From a virus, in IMG/VR virus record IMGVR_UViG_3300005915_000173, positions 1 to 20,019 of that record: a stretch of 20,019 bases of DNA. The stretch is one strand, 5' to 3'. Numbering within the stretch: position 1 is the first letter of the stretch; every line of letters starts with the position of its first letter. A program made the position numbers and the translations under genes. Under the pieces are notes generated by a model. It searched no databases. It saw nothing but the letters and a program-made list of their open reading frames with translations, and was not told the DNA's origin. This document shows positions 1-8,495 of this stretch, in pieces.

Positions 1-303
1 TTCATTACTCTTTTTGAATTGCTCAAGCATTAAGTCAGATACTTTGTTTGGCCTATGCGCCACCCCAATTAATTTAGACGGCGCCCCAAATACAGCGCCA
101 GCTATATCCAGAGCTTTTCCAACTTTAGTGGATTCAAACTTCTTTGCCTGTTCTACCCTGGCTATCTGCTCTTCATCTAACCCCTCAAATTCATTACCTT
201 GAACTTCCCAGCCTGTTTGATCAGGAGTTACAACGGTATTATCATCTAAGAATTTTATCGTTCCAGGGGCTGTTAAATCTTCATCTAAATATTTAATCTC
301 CAT
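1..303 (-). CDS. Virion protein of the tail/ejection module, N-terminal part (runs off the left edge)
   Basis: An open frame begins with ATG at 303 and stays open for 101 codons to the window edge, so only the N-terminus is visible. The ATG overlaps the stop of the upstream gene by one base (TAATG), a typical translational-coupling junction. The peptide starts MEIKYLDEDL, is acidic over its first 60 residues, then has a small-residue hydrophobic stretch (about residues 64-80, GKALDIAGAVFGAPSKLIG) resembling membrane-active segments of ejected proteins. I do not recognise a family. Position, last in a run of nozzle and internal virion genes, suggests a large internal virion or ejection protein, possibly with a lytic domain beyond the edge; that is inference only. 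Confidence 0.7.
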   Translation of the reverse strand, partial: MEIKYLDEDLTAPGTIKFLDDNTVVTPDQTGWEVQGNEFEGLDEEQIARVEQAKKFESTKVGKALDIAGAVFGAPSKLIGVAHRPNKVSDLMLEQFKKSNE

Positions 304-1823
304 TAGTAGATAACAGCTCTCCTTCCCTTAATAATGACTCTTGACCCTGTCGCTAAGTCGGCTGCTTTAGCTTCCTCTAAGCTATTAAAGTTTCTATTAC
401 CAAAACCGAAGTCTATTAAAGAGCCCTCATAGTTTTGCATTTCATTCTTCTTAGCATTATTGACAATAGCCCTATTAAAGATATTCTGAGCCTGCATAAA
501 GCTACCTTTTCTTTCAGATAGCGATTGACCTGGCCTTGCAAGTAGTTCCTTGACCCGTATAATATCTTGCTCTGTTAGAACTCCCACATTACCCAAGGCT
601 TTTGCTAGCCTGGACGTTTCTGCTAATGCTGCGTCATACCTACCTATAAGCTCGGCCTCTTTACTCTCAACTCCGACCCTGGATAGGTATTTGGCTATTT
701 GTAATTTACTAGCACCGATAATACCTGGTGGTACTTGAACCAATATGTTTTTAATGTCTTTCACTAAACCAGCCGAATTCCTCGAGCCCTCTAACACATC
801 CTCAAATTGCTCTCTATCGATTATCGCTTCTTTTACGTTCTGCTTTCTCTCTGTTGTCCTCACTTGGATATCCGCTGCCTGTTGAGGGGTAACTTTAGGC
901 TTTATACTTGTTACCCTTAAATTCCCTGTATTAGGATCAACGATAGTATTTGCCACTCCAATATAGTCTTTTGGGGTTTCTGCTATTTGGGCACCAGTTA
1001 AAACTTTGTTAGTCCTTAAATCGACAACTGCCTCCTGAACTCTGTTTGTCGCTTTCCCTTGGGTTTGTTGTAAGTCTGCCAAGTCCCTTGTCTTTGCATA
1101 TTTTTTTGCGGATTCTTGAGTAAACTGGCCATTACCAGCGACCTTTTTGAGTACATTAGCGACAAAATCCTCTTCAGGCATATCCGCTGGCCCTGCTTTT
1201 TTAAAGTAACCTGTAGTCCCGCCTTGTAAATTCAAAAGATACGAGCCCAGATCTCCTTCTTTGGCCGGAATGAACTGCCCTTTTATTAATTCTTCATTTG
1301 TTGTCGTTTCGGGTGGTGATACACCAGCGCCTTTAAAAAACGTTTTCTTGTTGTCGATATTAAACGCCATAGAACCGGGAGTTCCCTCGGGGACTTGTCC
1401 TGCATCCGATTCTAATAATGATAATTTAAAGTTCCTATCTTGAGCTGCTTGGTTTGATGATAGTTGATCTTGCTGGAACTTAGCTCCAGCTCCACTCATT
1501 ATTCCACTTACCACAGGCTGAGCATTACCAGTCATTACTCCAGCCCCTATTTGAGAACCTGCCCCTGCTCCAGCCATTACCCCAATACCTAACGGCCCTC
1601 CCAGAAGCGCACCACCAACAGCACCAAGAACACTTCCGAGCATTCCTTGATTGGCTTGTTTTCTTCTTTTCTCTTCTTCTTCTTTTTGTTTCTCTATCGC
1701 ATAACCTTGCTGAAGTGCGTCCCTTAAACCTTCAGATTCACGCTGCCTACTCATAACAGCGTCTTTTAAACCCAGGAGTTGGGTCGGTGATTGAGAAAAC
1801 CTGCCTGTACCGCTAAAGCTCAT
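303..1823 (-). CDS. Putative internal virion / DNA ejection protein with Gly-Ala-rich hydrophobic segment
   Basis: The 506-residue product starts MSFSGTGRFS, followed by a charged helix rich in Glu, Lys and Arg (about residues 25-58). A long Gly/Ala/Met/Val segment lacking charge follows (about 60-114, with repeated GAG, GGA and GVMAG motifs). The rest is hydrophilic, with a helical region around 320-450. Uncharged Gly-Ala segments of this kind are common in podovirus ejection proteins that enter the host envelope. Its place directly after the nozzle and another virion gene supports that role. SD-like AAGG lies just upstream, 16 bases after the previous gene. No enzymatic motif is evident. 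The family is not identified; virion location is likely, ejection is inferred. Confidence 0.75.
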   Translation of the reverse strand: MSFSGTGRFSQSPTQLLGLKDAVMSRQRESEGLRDALQQGYAIEKQKEEEEKRRKQANQGMLGSVLGAVGGALLGGPLGIGVMAGAGAGSQIGAGVMTGNAQPVVSGIMSGAGAKFQQDQLSSNQAAQDRNFKLSLLESDAGQVPEGTPGSMAFNIDNKKTFFKGAGVSPPETTTNEELIKGQFIPAKEGDLGSYLLNLQGGTTGYFKKAGPADMPEEDFVANVLKKVAGNGQFTQESAKKYAKTRDLADLQQTQGKATNRVQEAVVDLRTNKVLTGAQIAETPKDYIGVANTIVDPNTGNLRVTSIKPKVTPQQAADIQVRTTERKQNVKEAIIDREQFEDVLEGSRNSAGLVKDIKNILVQVPPGIIGASKLQIAKYLSRVGVESKEAELIGRYDAALAETSRLAKALGNVGVLTEQDIIRVKELLARPGQSLSERKGSFMQAQNIFNRAIVNNAKKNEMQNYEGSLIDFGFGNRNFNSLEEAKAADLATGSRVIIKGRRAVIY

Positions 1824-1839
1824 AATTCACACCAGCCTT

Positions 1840-2586
1840 TCATGTTGTATATAAATTCCCGTCCTTAGGCGCAAAGAAATCATTTAATTTTTTGTCTCCA
1901 CCACCAAAGATTCTTTCCCACATTGTCGGCTCTTTACCCATTTTTATACCTAACTGATCGAGTAAAGGAGCAGCTTCATTGACCTTGTCAGAGGATATTA
2001 ACCCTAACGCCACTTGGAATTGTTGAGCCCTCATTGGATCATCAATAAATAATTCAGGGTTACTTAGTATTAGCTGCATTTGCTCACTGCCGATAACACC
2101 TTTAATCTTTGAAAATTCCTCCGGAGATAAACCTGCTGCCTGAGCTGCTTGCTCTAACTCCACCTGACCAAAGGTCTTAACATTCGCTCCCTGACCAAAT
2201 AATTGGCCTGCTAGATTCTGCGTTGAACCCTGATCTAATAGCCCCTGCATCCCCATATTTAAGCCAGTATTCTGTGATTGAAACTGCCTTGATTTAGCTG
2301 CTTCCGATGCCTGGAACGCTTGGTCCAGTAGCGATGCGTTAATGTTTCCGGCTAGAGTTGATTCCTGCCTGGTTAAATCCTGTAAGGCATTACCATAAGC
2401 CTTTTGCCCTAAACCGCCAAAAGAGATACCTCTACCAGCCAAATGTTCGGTTAATCTTGGCATTGACTCTTCAAAGAACTCATTCCTAAGTGGGGTTACC
2501 GCAGTATTAAAAGCCTCACTTGCAAAAGCCTTTTGCTGTGGATTTAATTGCTGGTTAGTTTGCATAGTATTTTGTAATCCGTTCAT
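1840..2586 (-). CDS. Putative virion-associated protein, Gln-rich, unknown family
   Basis: A 248-residue protein rich in Gln, Asn and Ala, mainly helical, starting MNGLQNTMQT. It has no Cys, no membrane segment and no catalytic motif. The N-terminal 130 residues contain repeated amphipathic helices with AEQ-type composition, as in small internal virion proteins next to podovirus nozzle genes. The C-terminal part is a short hydrophilic domain ending in KDGNLYTT. The SD site is excellent: AAGGAGG is encoded by the last codons of the nozzle gene, and the ATG follows the nozzle stop by only three bases, so the two are translationally linked. Function is inferred only from position (between nozzle and the Gly-Ala-rich ejection candidate). 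Confidence 0.72.
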   Translation of the reverse strand: MNGLQNTMQTNQQLNPQQKAFASEAFNTAVTPLRNEFFEESMPRLTEHLAGRGISFGGLGQKAYGNALQDLTRQESTLAGNINASLLDQAFQASEAAKSRQFQSQNTGLNMGMQGLLDQGSTQNLAGQLFGQGANVKTFGQVELEQAAQAAGLSPEEFSKIKGVIGSEQMQLILSNPELFIDDPMRAQQFQVALGLISSDKVNEAAPLLDQLGIKMGKEPTMWERIFGGGDKKLNDFFAPKDGNLYTT

Positions 2587-2589
2587 TAA

Positions 2590-4167
2590 TTAATTCCTCC
2601 TTATTGGTCTATATGTGAAACCTACACTGAATATCCGTGTAAATTGGTTAGCATTTAAGTTAGATATCTCCGCCTTAAACCAGTTACCCTTAAGCCTAAC
2701 ATTGTACTCACTAGATTTAATTGTAGAACCCGAGCCAATTACCGCCCCGATTAGGGTAGCTCCATCCACATAAATCTCTGAGCTGTCGCTAGCAGTAAAT
2801 GTCTTTACTTCCCCATCGCCATCATTAGGTAATAGCTTCCCTCTCTTATAAGCATTAAAGATTAAAGACATACTCCAACCTTCGGTTTCACCATAGAAAA
2901 AAGCTTTTCTGAACGACTTATATACAGCATCATCATCCGGTGCGAACCAGGCCACATTAGCCCTTGATTCAATAGCCTCGCCATCATCAGCATGGAGACT
3001 ATCATCTAATGTTGTATATAACTCACCCGTTTGACCTCTTATCCCATAAAGAATCTGAGTGGTTCCAAGTTGAGAAACAGCCCAGTAATCAAACTTTAGA
3101 CCGGTAAATTCACCATAAAAGGGCTGGTTAAGTTCGCTAGTTTTTGATTTTAAGAATTTCTTGGTATCTGCAAAATAGATAATATCGTGATAACCTTGCG
3201 CATTTGTTAGCGATCTAAAGGATAATATATACTTATCTTTATAACTAACACCCGAAGCTTTAGCTAAGTTATCACTAGTTAACCTTGAGTCAATATCATC
3301 TTCAATATACTCACTTACAACCGGGCTTCCAGAACCACCCAAAGTATACTCACCAGATGAAAATGTTACTGCCGGAGATATCACCCTTACCTTTTTATCT
3401 GAACTCAAATACATAATCCCAATCCGTGTCCGGACAACTGTTCTTGGTGATGTCGTCCCTTGAGATGCATCTGTTTTCAATATTAACCAAGTAGTTGTGG
3501 GGCTAGCATCAGCTGCGTTAGGTAGGACGTAAACGGCCTCTTCTTTAAAGATAAATAAAGCATCACCCCAGACAGCAAACCCTTTTATATACCCATCCAA
3601 GCCAGGGGCTACAACAATTGAATTAGTACCAAGATTCCAATCAGTAAAAGCTAATGCTTCAGTGAAATACAGGGTATCTCTACCATCTGTTGTGAAAAGC
3701 CTATTCTTATGAAGTATAAGATAAGTTGAGCTGTCCGGAGATGTAACAGTTGATGCTGCCGGCACCGAACCAGACATCTTTATTTCAACTATTGAGTTTG
3801 AGCCATTAGCTGCGTACATGGCACGATTAGCACCGTAACCTGCTTGCTCAAAATACACCTCTAGGCTTGGTGTCATGGACAATCCAAAAGCTACCCACGC
3901 TGAAGAGTAATAATAATAATCAGTCCCTTGCGCCGTTATCGGATATCTAGAATTAGCATTGTTCTCATAAACTCCAAGTCCGAAACATCTGCCTGTAGTT
4001 GGTGGATCACTCACTTTAGCCGAGCCACCTCTCTCTGTTAAGCCACCATTATCCTCATACAAATAATTGGTGTTAAGTGACAATTGGCCAGGGATAGCGT
4101 TAAGTTTATTCTTATTCTTATTCACGCCTAAAAATTTGTTAATAGTAACCGATGGAAAATTACTCAT
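2590..4167 (-). CDS. Tail nozzle / stabilisation protein, beta-propeller type
   Basis: This 525-residue protein resembles the hexameric nozzle proteins that close short tails (P22 gp10 or T7 gp12 role). Seen directly: an N-terminus with a GGLTERGG motif (residues 41-48) after an asparagine-rich stretch, blade-like beta repeats with the pattern hydrophobic-x-hydrophobic plus aromatic (for example FAVWGDALFIFKEEAVYVL, residues 197-215, and YKDKYILSF further on), and a C-terminus ending in an aromatic strand (VGFTYRPIRRN). No membrane or enzyme motif is present. The ATG overlaps the adaptor stop by four bases (ATGA), so it is coupled to the adaptor, its expected structural partner beneath the portal. 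A fibre-attachment role is likely. The family call rests on pattern and context, not on a search. Confidence 0.78.
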   Translation of the reverse strand: MSNFPSVTINKFLGVNKNKNKLNAIPGQLSLNTNYLYEDNGGLTERGGSAKVSDPPTTGRCFGLGVYENNANSRYPITAQGTDYYYYSSAWVAFGLSMTPSLEVYFEQAGYGANRAMYAANGSNSIVEIKMSGSVPAASTVTSPDSSTYLILHKNRLFTTDGRDTLYFTEALAFTDWNLGTNSIVVAPGLDGYIKGFAVWGDALFIFKEEAVYVLPNAADASPTTTWLILKTDASQGTTSPRTVVRTRIGIMYLSSDKKVRVISPAVTFSSGEYTLGGSGSPVVSEYIEDDIDSRLTSDNLAKASGVSYKDKYILSFRSLTNAQGYHDIIYFADTKKFLKSKTSELNQPFYGEFTGLKFDYWAVSQLGTTQILYGIRGQTGELYTTLDDSLHADDGEAIESRANVAWFAPDDDAVYKSFRKAFFYGETEGWSMSLIFNAYKRGKLLPNDGDGEVKTFTASDSSEIYVDGATLIGAVIGSGSTIKSSEYNVRLKGNWFKAEISNLNANQFTRIFSVGFTYRPIRRN

Positions 4168-4877
4168 AAGCTATATAGAACCTCATTTTGGTTATAGCCC
4201 GTACTTCCGGCATATATATTAGGGTCCAGAACCATCCGATTGTCATAATTAGGCTCCATAAACGTCTTTAATTCAGCCTTTTCAGCATTTGCTAATTGAA
4301 AATATTTCTGCATATTGTTGTCATCTTCATCACCCTGATAGAAGAACTGGGCTGCATAATAAGCAATAAGGAGGTCATAATCAGTAACTAAATCGCAGGC
4401 TGTAGCATCTAGAGTTAGGCTGGTTGGTACATTTATACCATATACCTTTATTGCTCCGGTTGCTGACCTATTGAAGTATTTATTCACAACTATTTCAGTG
4501 CTTCTTATTGCATAAAAGCCGGGATCGCCGGTATTAGAACTATTAAAGAAATTCGTTTGACCCTCAATATCAATTAATCTTGTCAGCGATACCGGCTGTA
4601 ATTCTCTATAACTACCACCTGATCCTTGATAATAAACTCCTTCAGGGACTATCAGGGTTGTTGGATACGTTGCAGTATTTTGACCACTAACTATATCCAC
4701 CGAAGCTACGGTACTATTCCTTAATTCTCTTGGCCTTACTTCCCTAGCTATCTTAGATATAGCCTTGTTTATATAAGTGTTTAATAAGGTTGATGATGGA
4801 TCAGTAGATGTTGTGCTAACCCCTGATCTAATAAACCCTTCGGTCAAAGTTCTTAAAACCGCTAATGTTGATCCCAT
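4164..4877 (-). CDS. Head-tail adaptor (tail tubular A-like / P22 gp4-like)
   Basis: A 237-residue protein with the layout of podovirus adaptors. The N-terminal helix resembles those that insert into the portal (TLTEGFIRSG), then comes LLNTYINKAISKIAREV (residues 31-47), matching the usual pattern of a helix that begins the adaptor fold. A beta-rich centre follows (residues 55-150, ending in a strand that pairs with the next subunit in known adaptors), then a C-terminal helix pair with DYDLLIAYYAAQFFYQGDED and LANAEKAELKTFM. It lies directly upstream of, and overlaps, the nozzle gene. An AAGG-type SD site precedes ATG 4877. Length is close to that of known adaptors (about 170-240). The fold was judged by eye; a structure prediction would settle it. 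Confidence 0.75.
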   Translation of the reverse strand: MGSTLAVLRTLTEGFIRSGVSTTSTDPSSTLLNTYINKAISKIAREVRPRELRNSTVASVDIVSGQNTATYPTTLIVPEGVYYQGSGGSYRELQPVSLTRLIDIEGQTNFFNSSNTGDPGFYAIRSTEIVVNKYFNRSATGAIKVYGINVPTSLTLDATACDLVTDYDLLIAYYAAQFFYQGDEDDNNMQKYFQLANAEKAELKTFMEPNYDNRMVLDPNIYAGSTGYNQNEVLYSL

Positions 4878-4893
4878 TTTATAATCCTTCCCT

Positions 4894-6639
4894 TTATGGA
4901 GCTATTCTAAACACAGATAAATTCATATGCGCTACAGTGGGATTGCTTGTATCCGCTGTGTTTTCAATAACCGCACTTATAGTATCTGAAGCCGCCAAAG
5001 TCCTAATCCCTCCGGCACTGACCGAGCCTTCATCTGCGGATGCTCCGATAGCCCTATTCCATTCCATATCACCGTCAGGATCGGTTCCGTTTATTGCTAT
5101 TCCACCATGGAAATCTTTATTAGCTGCAGAGGAAACAGAAAGAGACAAAGCTAATCTATATACTCCTGCTTTGGTAACCGTAATTACACCATCGGTAATA
5201 CTGGCATTTTTAGCTGGTCCATACCCTTGCACATTAGGTGTGACGACATAATAAATATCAGCTGTAGCTATTCCTACAGCAACCACATTATATGAGCAAC
5301 CCATATCGATATAAGTCATGTTATCTTCCGTTATATCTCCTGCAACATGTAACTTTGTTGCCGGGGTCGCAGTTCCTATCCCCACTCTATTATTCCCAGC
5401 CTCAACATAAAGCAAATTAGCATCACCAGAGCCTTCAACCCTCGAATCCAAATCATCGGCATTTTCATTTATTATCATATTTCCAGATACATGAAGCCTT
5501 ACTGTGGGGGTTTGCAGTCCCAAACCAACACAGCCGGTACCTTTGACTACGAACGCATAGTCCCTTGGTGATCCATGATTAATACTAAACTCACATAAGG
5601 TGCCCGTTATCTCTTGTACCTCCGCAGAAAAGCCATAGGTTTCTGTTTGAACGACTGCAAAAGCCCAGTTACCAGCATCACTTGATAAAACCCTTAATGC
5701 TTGGGCAGGGCTCGCATCTCCTATCCCTATCTGCTTTGCGCTCAATACCCCGTCTACATCAAATAATGCGCCAGGGTTATTCATCCCTATACCAACTCTA
5801 TTGTTCCCACCATCAACATAAAGAAGATTAGTATCAGTATCTCCTTCCATTCTGATATTTACCGCATCACCATCTTCATTAATTACAGCCCCACTAGCAA
5901 CGCTCAAGACTCCTCCAACATCCAATAAAGCTCCAGGGCTATTGGTTCCAATTCCTACCCTATCTGCACTTGCATCAACGAATAATAAGTTTGCGTTAGT
6001 GTTTCCTTCTACCCTCGTATCCACACTATCACCAGACTCATTAATAATGGCATTTCCAGACACAGTTAAGACACCTGCCACATCAAACAATGTTGCTGGG
6101 GTTGAAGTCCCAATTCCGACTCTATCAGTACTTGCATCAACAAAGACTAAGCTTGTATTTGTATCACCTTCTATCCTTGTATCACTATCCCCACCAGCTT
6201 GATTTAATACGGTTGTAGTATTTACAACCAAACTCGAAGCAGTTACATCGCCTAAATCTGAAACTGACAAGCCGGAGGTTAACGTTATATTTCCGTCAAA
6301 CGTTACCTCGCTCCCTTGAGTATTTGTTATCTTTACATCTATAAATGAATACCCCTCTGTACCAACCGTTGCAGAGGAGGCTAAATTGGCCGTGGCCATA
6401 ACTGTACCATCAGATAATAAATAACTTACCAGAGCTGCTGTCTCTGCAGTTTCTGCGAACTGTATAATTGTATAATCAGCAGCTTCAGAAAACGTCCAGC
6501 TGATATGGCTGCCGGTAGCTACCGTCTCATCAGTAAACTGAATTTGTTTATAATCCTCACCCTTGAATGGGGTAAATGTAGCAAGTAATAATGTGGGAAA
6601 TAGGAATAATACTAAAACAGATGTAAGAAACTTTTTCAT
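4894..6639 (-). CDS. Fibre-like repeat protein with signal peptide and C1q-like C-terminal domain
   Basis: I choose ATG 6639 (581 residues) because GGAGG at 6650-6654 is 10 bases away; a TTG at 6645 in the same frame would add two residues but sits only 4 bases from the SD. The N-terminus is a textbook signal peptide: MKKF, then a run of Leu, Val and Phe, then a LLLA-T cleavage-like site at about residue 20, with no lipobox Cys. Residues about 150-300 hold three tandem 54-residue repeats (xDTRVEG...NLLFVD...DRVGIGT..P...LDV.G). A fourth full copy at about 390-436 and two partial copies also occur. Such RVGIGT repeats occur in fibre or adhesin stalks. The last 140 residues (TYIDMGC onward, with AGVYRLALSLSV and a terminal strand LSVFRIAP) resemble C1q/TNF-like jelly-roll trimer heads. 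A fibre or receptor-binding role is likely from repeats and context; the signal peptide is odd for a virion protein. Confidence 0.8.
   Translation of the reverse strand: MKKFLTSVLVLFLFPTLLLATFTPFKGEDYKQIQFTDETVATGSHISWTFSEAADYTIIQFAETAETAALVSYLLSDGTVMATANLASSATVGTEGYSFIDVKITNTQGSEVTFDGNITLTSGLSVSDLGDVTASSLVVNTTTVLNQAGGDSDTRIEGDTNTSLVFVDASTDRVGIGTSTPATLFDVAGVLTVSGNAIINESGDSVDTRVEGNTNANLLFVDASADRVGIGTNSPGALLDVGGVLSVASGAVINEDGDAVNIRMEGDTDTNLLYVDGGNNRVGIGMNNPGALFDVDGVLSAKQIGIGDASPAQALRVLSSDAGNWAFAVVQTETYGFSAEVQEITGTLCEFSINHGSPRDYAFVVKGTGCVGLGLQTPTVRLHVSGNMIINENADDLDSRVEGSGDANLLYVEAGNNRVGIGTATPATKLHVAGDITEDNMTYIDMGCSYNVVAVGIATADIYYVVTPNVQGYGPAKNASITDGVITVTKAGVYRLALSLSVSSAANKDFHGGIAINGTDPDGDMEWNRAIGASADEGSVSAGGIRTLAASDTISAVIENTADTSNPTVAHMNLSVFRIAP
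5737..6201 (-). repeat. Three tandem 162-bp coding repeats in the fibre-like gene
   Basis: The protein positions of the motif R-x-EG and of VGIG recur exactly 54 residues apart over three copies, so the DNA period is 162 bp. The copies are clearly diverged at the DNA level, so this is old duplication. A fourth separated copy lies at about 5332-5475 and half copies (GIGDASP, GLGLQTP) lie between. Confidence 0.85.
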
Positions 6640-6645
6640 AGTCAA

Positions 6646-6720
6646 TAAACCTCCATAATTTAAAAGGGTAAGCCCCCTTGTTGTTAGAGAACTTTCCCCT
6701 TAGTAAGGGCTTAAGTCTAT
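6646..6720 (-). promoter_or_regulatory. 5' leader of the fibre-like gene with two competing hairpins
   Basis: On the minus strand, CCCTTAcTAAGGG (6697-6709) forms a compact local hairpin. A longer-range pairing, AAGCCC (6707-6712 on the plus strand as GGGCTT) with GGGCTT (6670-6675), uses some of the same bases and so competes with it. Neither is followed by a T-run. The SD GGAGG (6650-6654) lies 15 bases below the outer arm. The structure could modulate translation or be fortuitous. Confidence 0.35.
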
Positions 6721-6729
6721 TTATTAACT

Positions 6730-6735
6730 ATTATA
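6730..6735 (-). promoter_or_regulatory. Candidate promoter -10 (TATAAT) ahead of the fibre-like gene
   Basis: A perfect TATAAT lies 6-11 bases past the stop of the last cassette gene, about 85 bases upstream of the fibre ATG. No good -35 is present at 16-18 bases. It could restart transcription of the tail genes after the sugar cassette. Weak evidence. Confidence 0.3.
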
Positions 6736-6740
6736 CATTA

Positions 6741-7844
6741 TCAGGTGCTTACCTTTATAGGAGTTTCTACATCAAATAGGATAAATGATAGCAATTTATC
6801 AGTCTCTTTTTTAATATTATAGTTCTTGAAGCAGTCTTTGCTCAATAAACCTTCCCGAACCAAATGATAACTATCTACCAACTCCCTAAGCTTGTCTATA
6901 AATTCCGGCCTATCATAAAGCCATATCTTACCCGCCGTATTTCTATAAGGAACCACATTACTAGCCAAAAGAGGAACATCAATTGAACTCCATTCTATCC
7001 ATTTTAGGTTAGATTTACATCTATTGAACTCGGTATCTCTAAGCGGGGCTAGGGCAATGTCAGCTTCGGTGTTATATAGTGATTGAGGGTATTTTAGGAT
7101 ATGCCAGGCTACCTGGACAAACTGGAATCGCTTATCCGCCTTGAACCAATCAGGTAAATATCCGCCACTATACCAAGTGAAATAGATATCCTTATGGGTA
7201 GTCACATATAACCTTAATCTGGAATATATGGTCTTGAAATCCTCGTCATGGCCACCACCACCGACATAAACTATATTAGTCCTACCCTTAAGCTTCTTTT
7301 TCTTCTTGTCTATTTTCCAGGTATGGGGGCTTATACAGTTTGGTGCTACATGGACATTTAAATTGAATTTCAACATAGAATCAGCTAGATAGCGACAAGA
7401 ACAAATCACGCCATCGCTTATGCTCGCATGTTCCGCTGCTATTGTATTATGTTCTCTAAACTCAGCTACATTCCTGTTTGATGGAGTTACATCGCCTATA
7501 GAATCGTCGCATTCCATGAATATCTTAGTGGTCGGATACTGTTCATGATACATCTTAACCAGCGCCAAACCCTCTTTATTTTGTAACTTTTGGATTATCA
7601 GAACATCAAAGAACTGAAATGCGCCCTCTAGTGTACTCTGGATTTGTCTTGCATATTCAGTGGCATCCAAGCATATCTTTGACCATGGTATCTCCTTAAA
7701 AGGATCAAAAAATGGCTCAACATGCAAGGCATACTTAGTGTCATATTCCTTAGCTATTGTTTGCGCATAATTCTCTATCCGCCAATAAATAGGCCCTAGA
7801 TTGAGGGTTGGCAAATAACAGATGGCATACCTTTGTCCTTTCAA
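6741..7844 (-). CDS. Glycosyltransferase, GT-B fold, GT4-like
   Basis: A 367-residue protein. The frame opens with TTG at 7844; AAAGGAC sits 6-7 bases upstream and no in-frame ATG is nearby, so TTG is the likely start. Two Rossmann-like halves are visible: an acceptor half (residues 1-175, with VLIIQKLQ and a DGVICSCRYLAD segment) and a donor half starting at NIVYVGGGGHDEDF (190-203). The nucleotide-sugar site pattern is IALAPLRDTEFNRCKSNLKW (263-282), followed by PLLAS, the usual GT4 arrangement in phage and capsule clusters. It closes the sugar cassette, a few bases after the methyltransferase. Likely transfers a sugar onto a glycan or protein; donor and acceptor are unknown. A hydrophilic tail ends at residue 367. 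Confidence 0.87.
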   Translation of the reverse strand: MKGQRYAICYLPTLNLGPIYWRIENYAQTIAKEYDTKYALHVEPFFDPFKEIPWSKICLDATEYARQIQSTLEGAFQFFDVLIIQKLQNKEGLALVKMYHEQYPTTKIFMECDDSIGDVTPSNRNVAEFREHNTIAAEHASISDGVICSCRYLADSMLKFNLNVHVAPNCISPHTWKIDKKKKKLKGRTNIVYVGGGGHDEDFKTIYSRLRLYVTTHKDIYFTWYSGGYLPDWFKADKRFQFVQVAWHILKYPQSLYNTEADIALAPLRDTEFNRCKSNLKWIEWSSIDVPLLASNVVPYRNTAGKIWLYDRPEFIDKLRELVDSYHLVREGLLSKDCFKNYNIKKETDKLLSFILFDVETPIKVST

Positions 7845-7847
7845 TTA

Positions 7848-8495
7848 TTAGTCCTTTCGTTTAACTGCCACAAGCGCCAGCCATTGAGCCGCATTAGGGT
7901 TTAGGTTGTTTGTTGCACAGTACTCCTCTATATACGGGAGATTCCAGAACTGGACATCACCTTTTTTGAATACAGAATGAAATAAGGTGTTCACTATCTC
8001 GATACTGTAGTTCATCTGATGATAATCCCCTACCTTCTTACACATCTCTGATGCCGGATGCGGGATTGTAACGATATAAGTACCGCCAGGCGATAATACT
8101 CGATACGCTTCCTTTATTGCTACTAATGGATCATATAAATGCTCTAACACCTCACAACAAATGACAACCCCAAAAGATTCATCTTTAAACCGACTCAAAT
8201 CCTCGGCTTCCCCAACTTCAGCAAACACACCCCTCTTTTTTGCCTTTTCAACCAACTCCACAACCACGTCTAACCCCTTAACATAACAGCCACGTTCAGC
8301 CATTAAACGGATAGCTATGGTTCCACCATTACATCCGATATCAAGCACCCGTGATCCCTTTGGTGTTTTCTGGACTACGAAATCAACTCTATGAAAATCA
8401 GAGCTGTATCTCGTACCTTTACCTTTAACAACACCATCTGATCTATAGTTATCCACATGCGCTTTTATAGCTTCATCTTTACTCTCATATCGCAT
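7848..8495 (-). CDS. Class I SAM-dependent methyltransferase
   Basis: A 215-residue protein with the standard order of class I motifs: motif I VLDIGCNGG (50-58) binding SAM, the acidic end of strand 2 at GLDVV (74-78), the strand-4 motif FGVVICCEVLEHL (108-120), and LSPGGTYIVTIP (134-145). This is the Methyltransf_11/UbiE-COQ3-like pattern used for small molecules and sugars, not for DNA: there is no DPPY-type motif. The ATG directly abuts the stop of the membrane-protein gene (TAAATG). Between glycosyltransferases, it most likely methylates a sugar or polysaccharide end, altering a glycan made by the cassette; the substrate is inferred. Confidence 0.87.
   Translation of the reverse strand: MRYESKDEAIKAHVDNYRSDGVVKGKGTRYSSDFHRVDFVVQKTPKGSRVLDIGCNGGTIAIRLMAERGCYVKGLDVVVELVEKAKKRGVFAEVGEAEDLSRFKDESFGVVICCEVLEHLYDPLVAIKEAYRVLSPGGTYIVTIPHPASEMCKKVGDYHQMNYSIEIVNTLFHSVFKKGDVQFWNLPYIEEYCATNNLNPNAAQWLALVAVKRKD

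Noticed and set aside
8447-8460. TTATCCACA, a DnaA-box consensus
   Set aside because: A single copy inside the methyltransferase coding sequence; probably chance.
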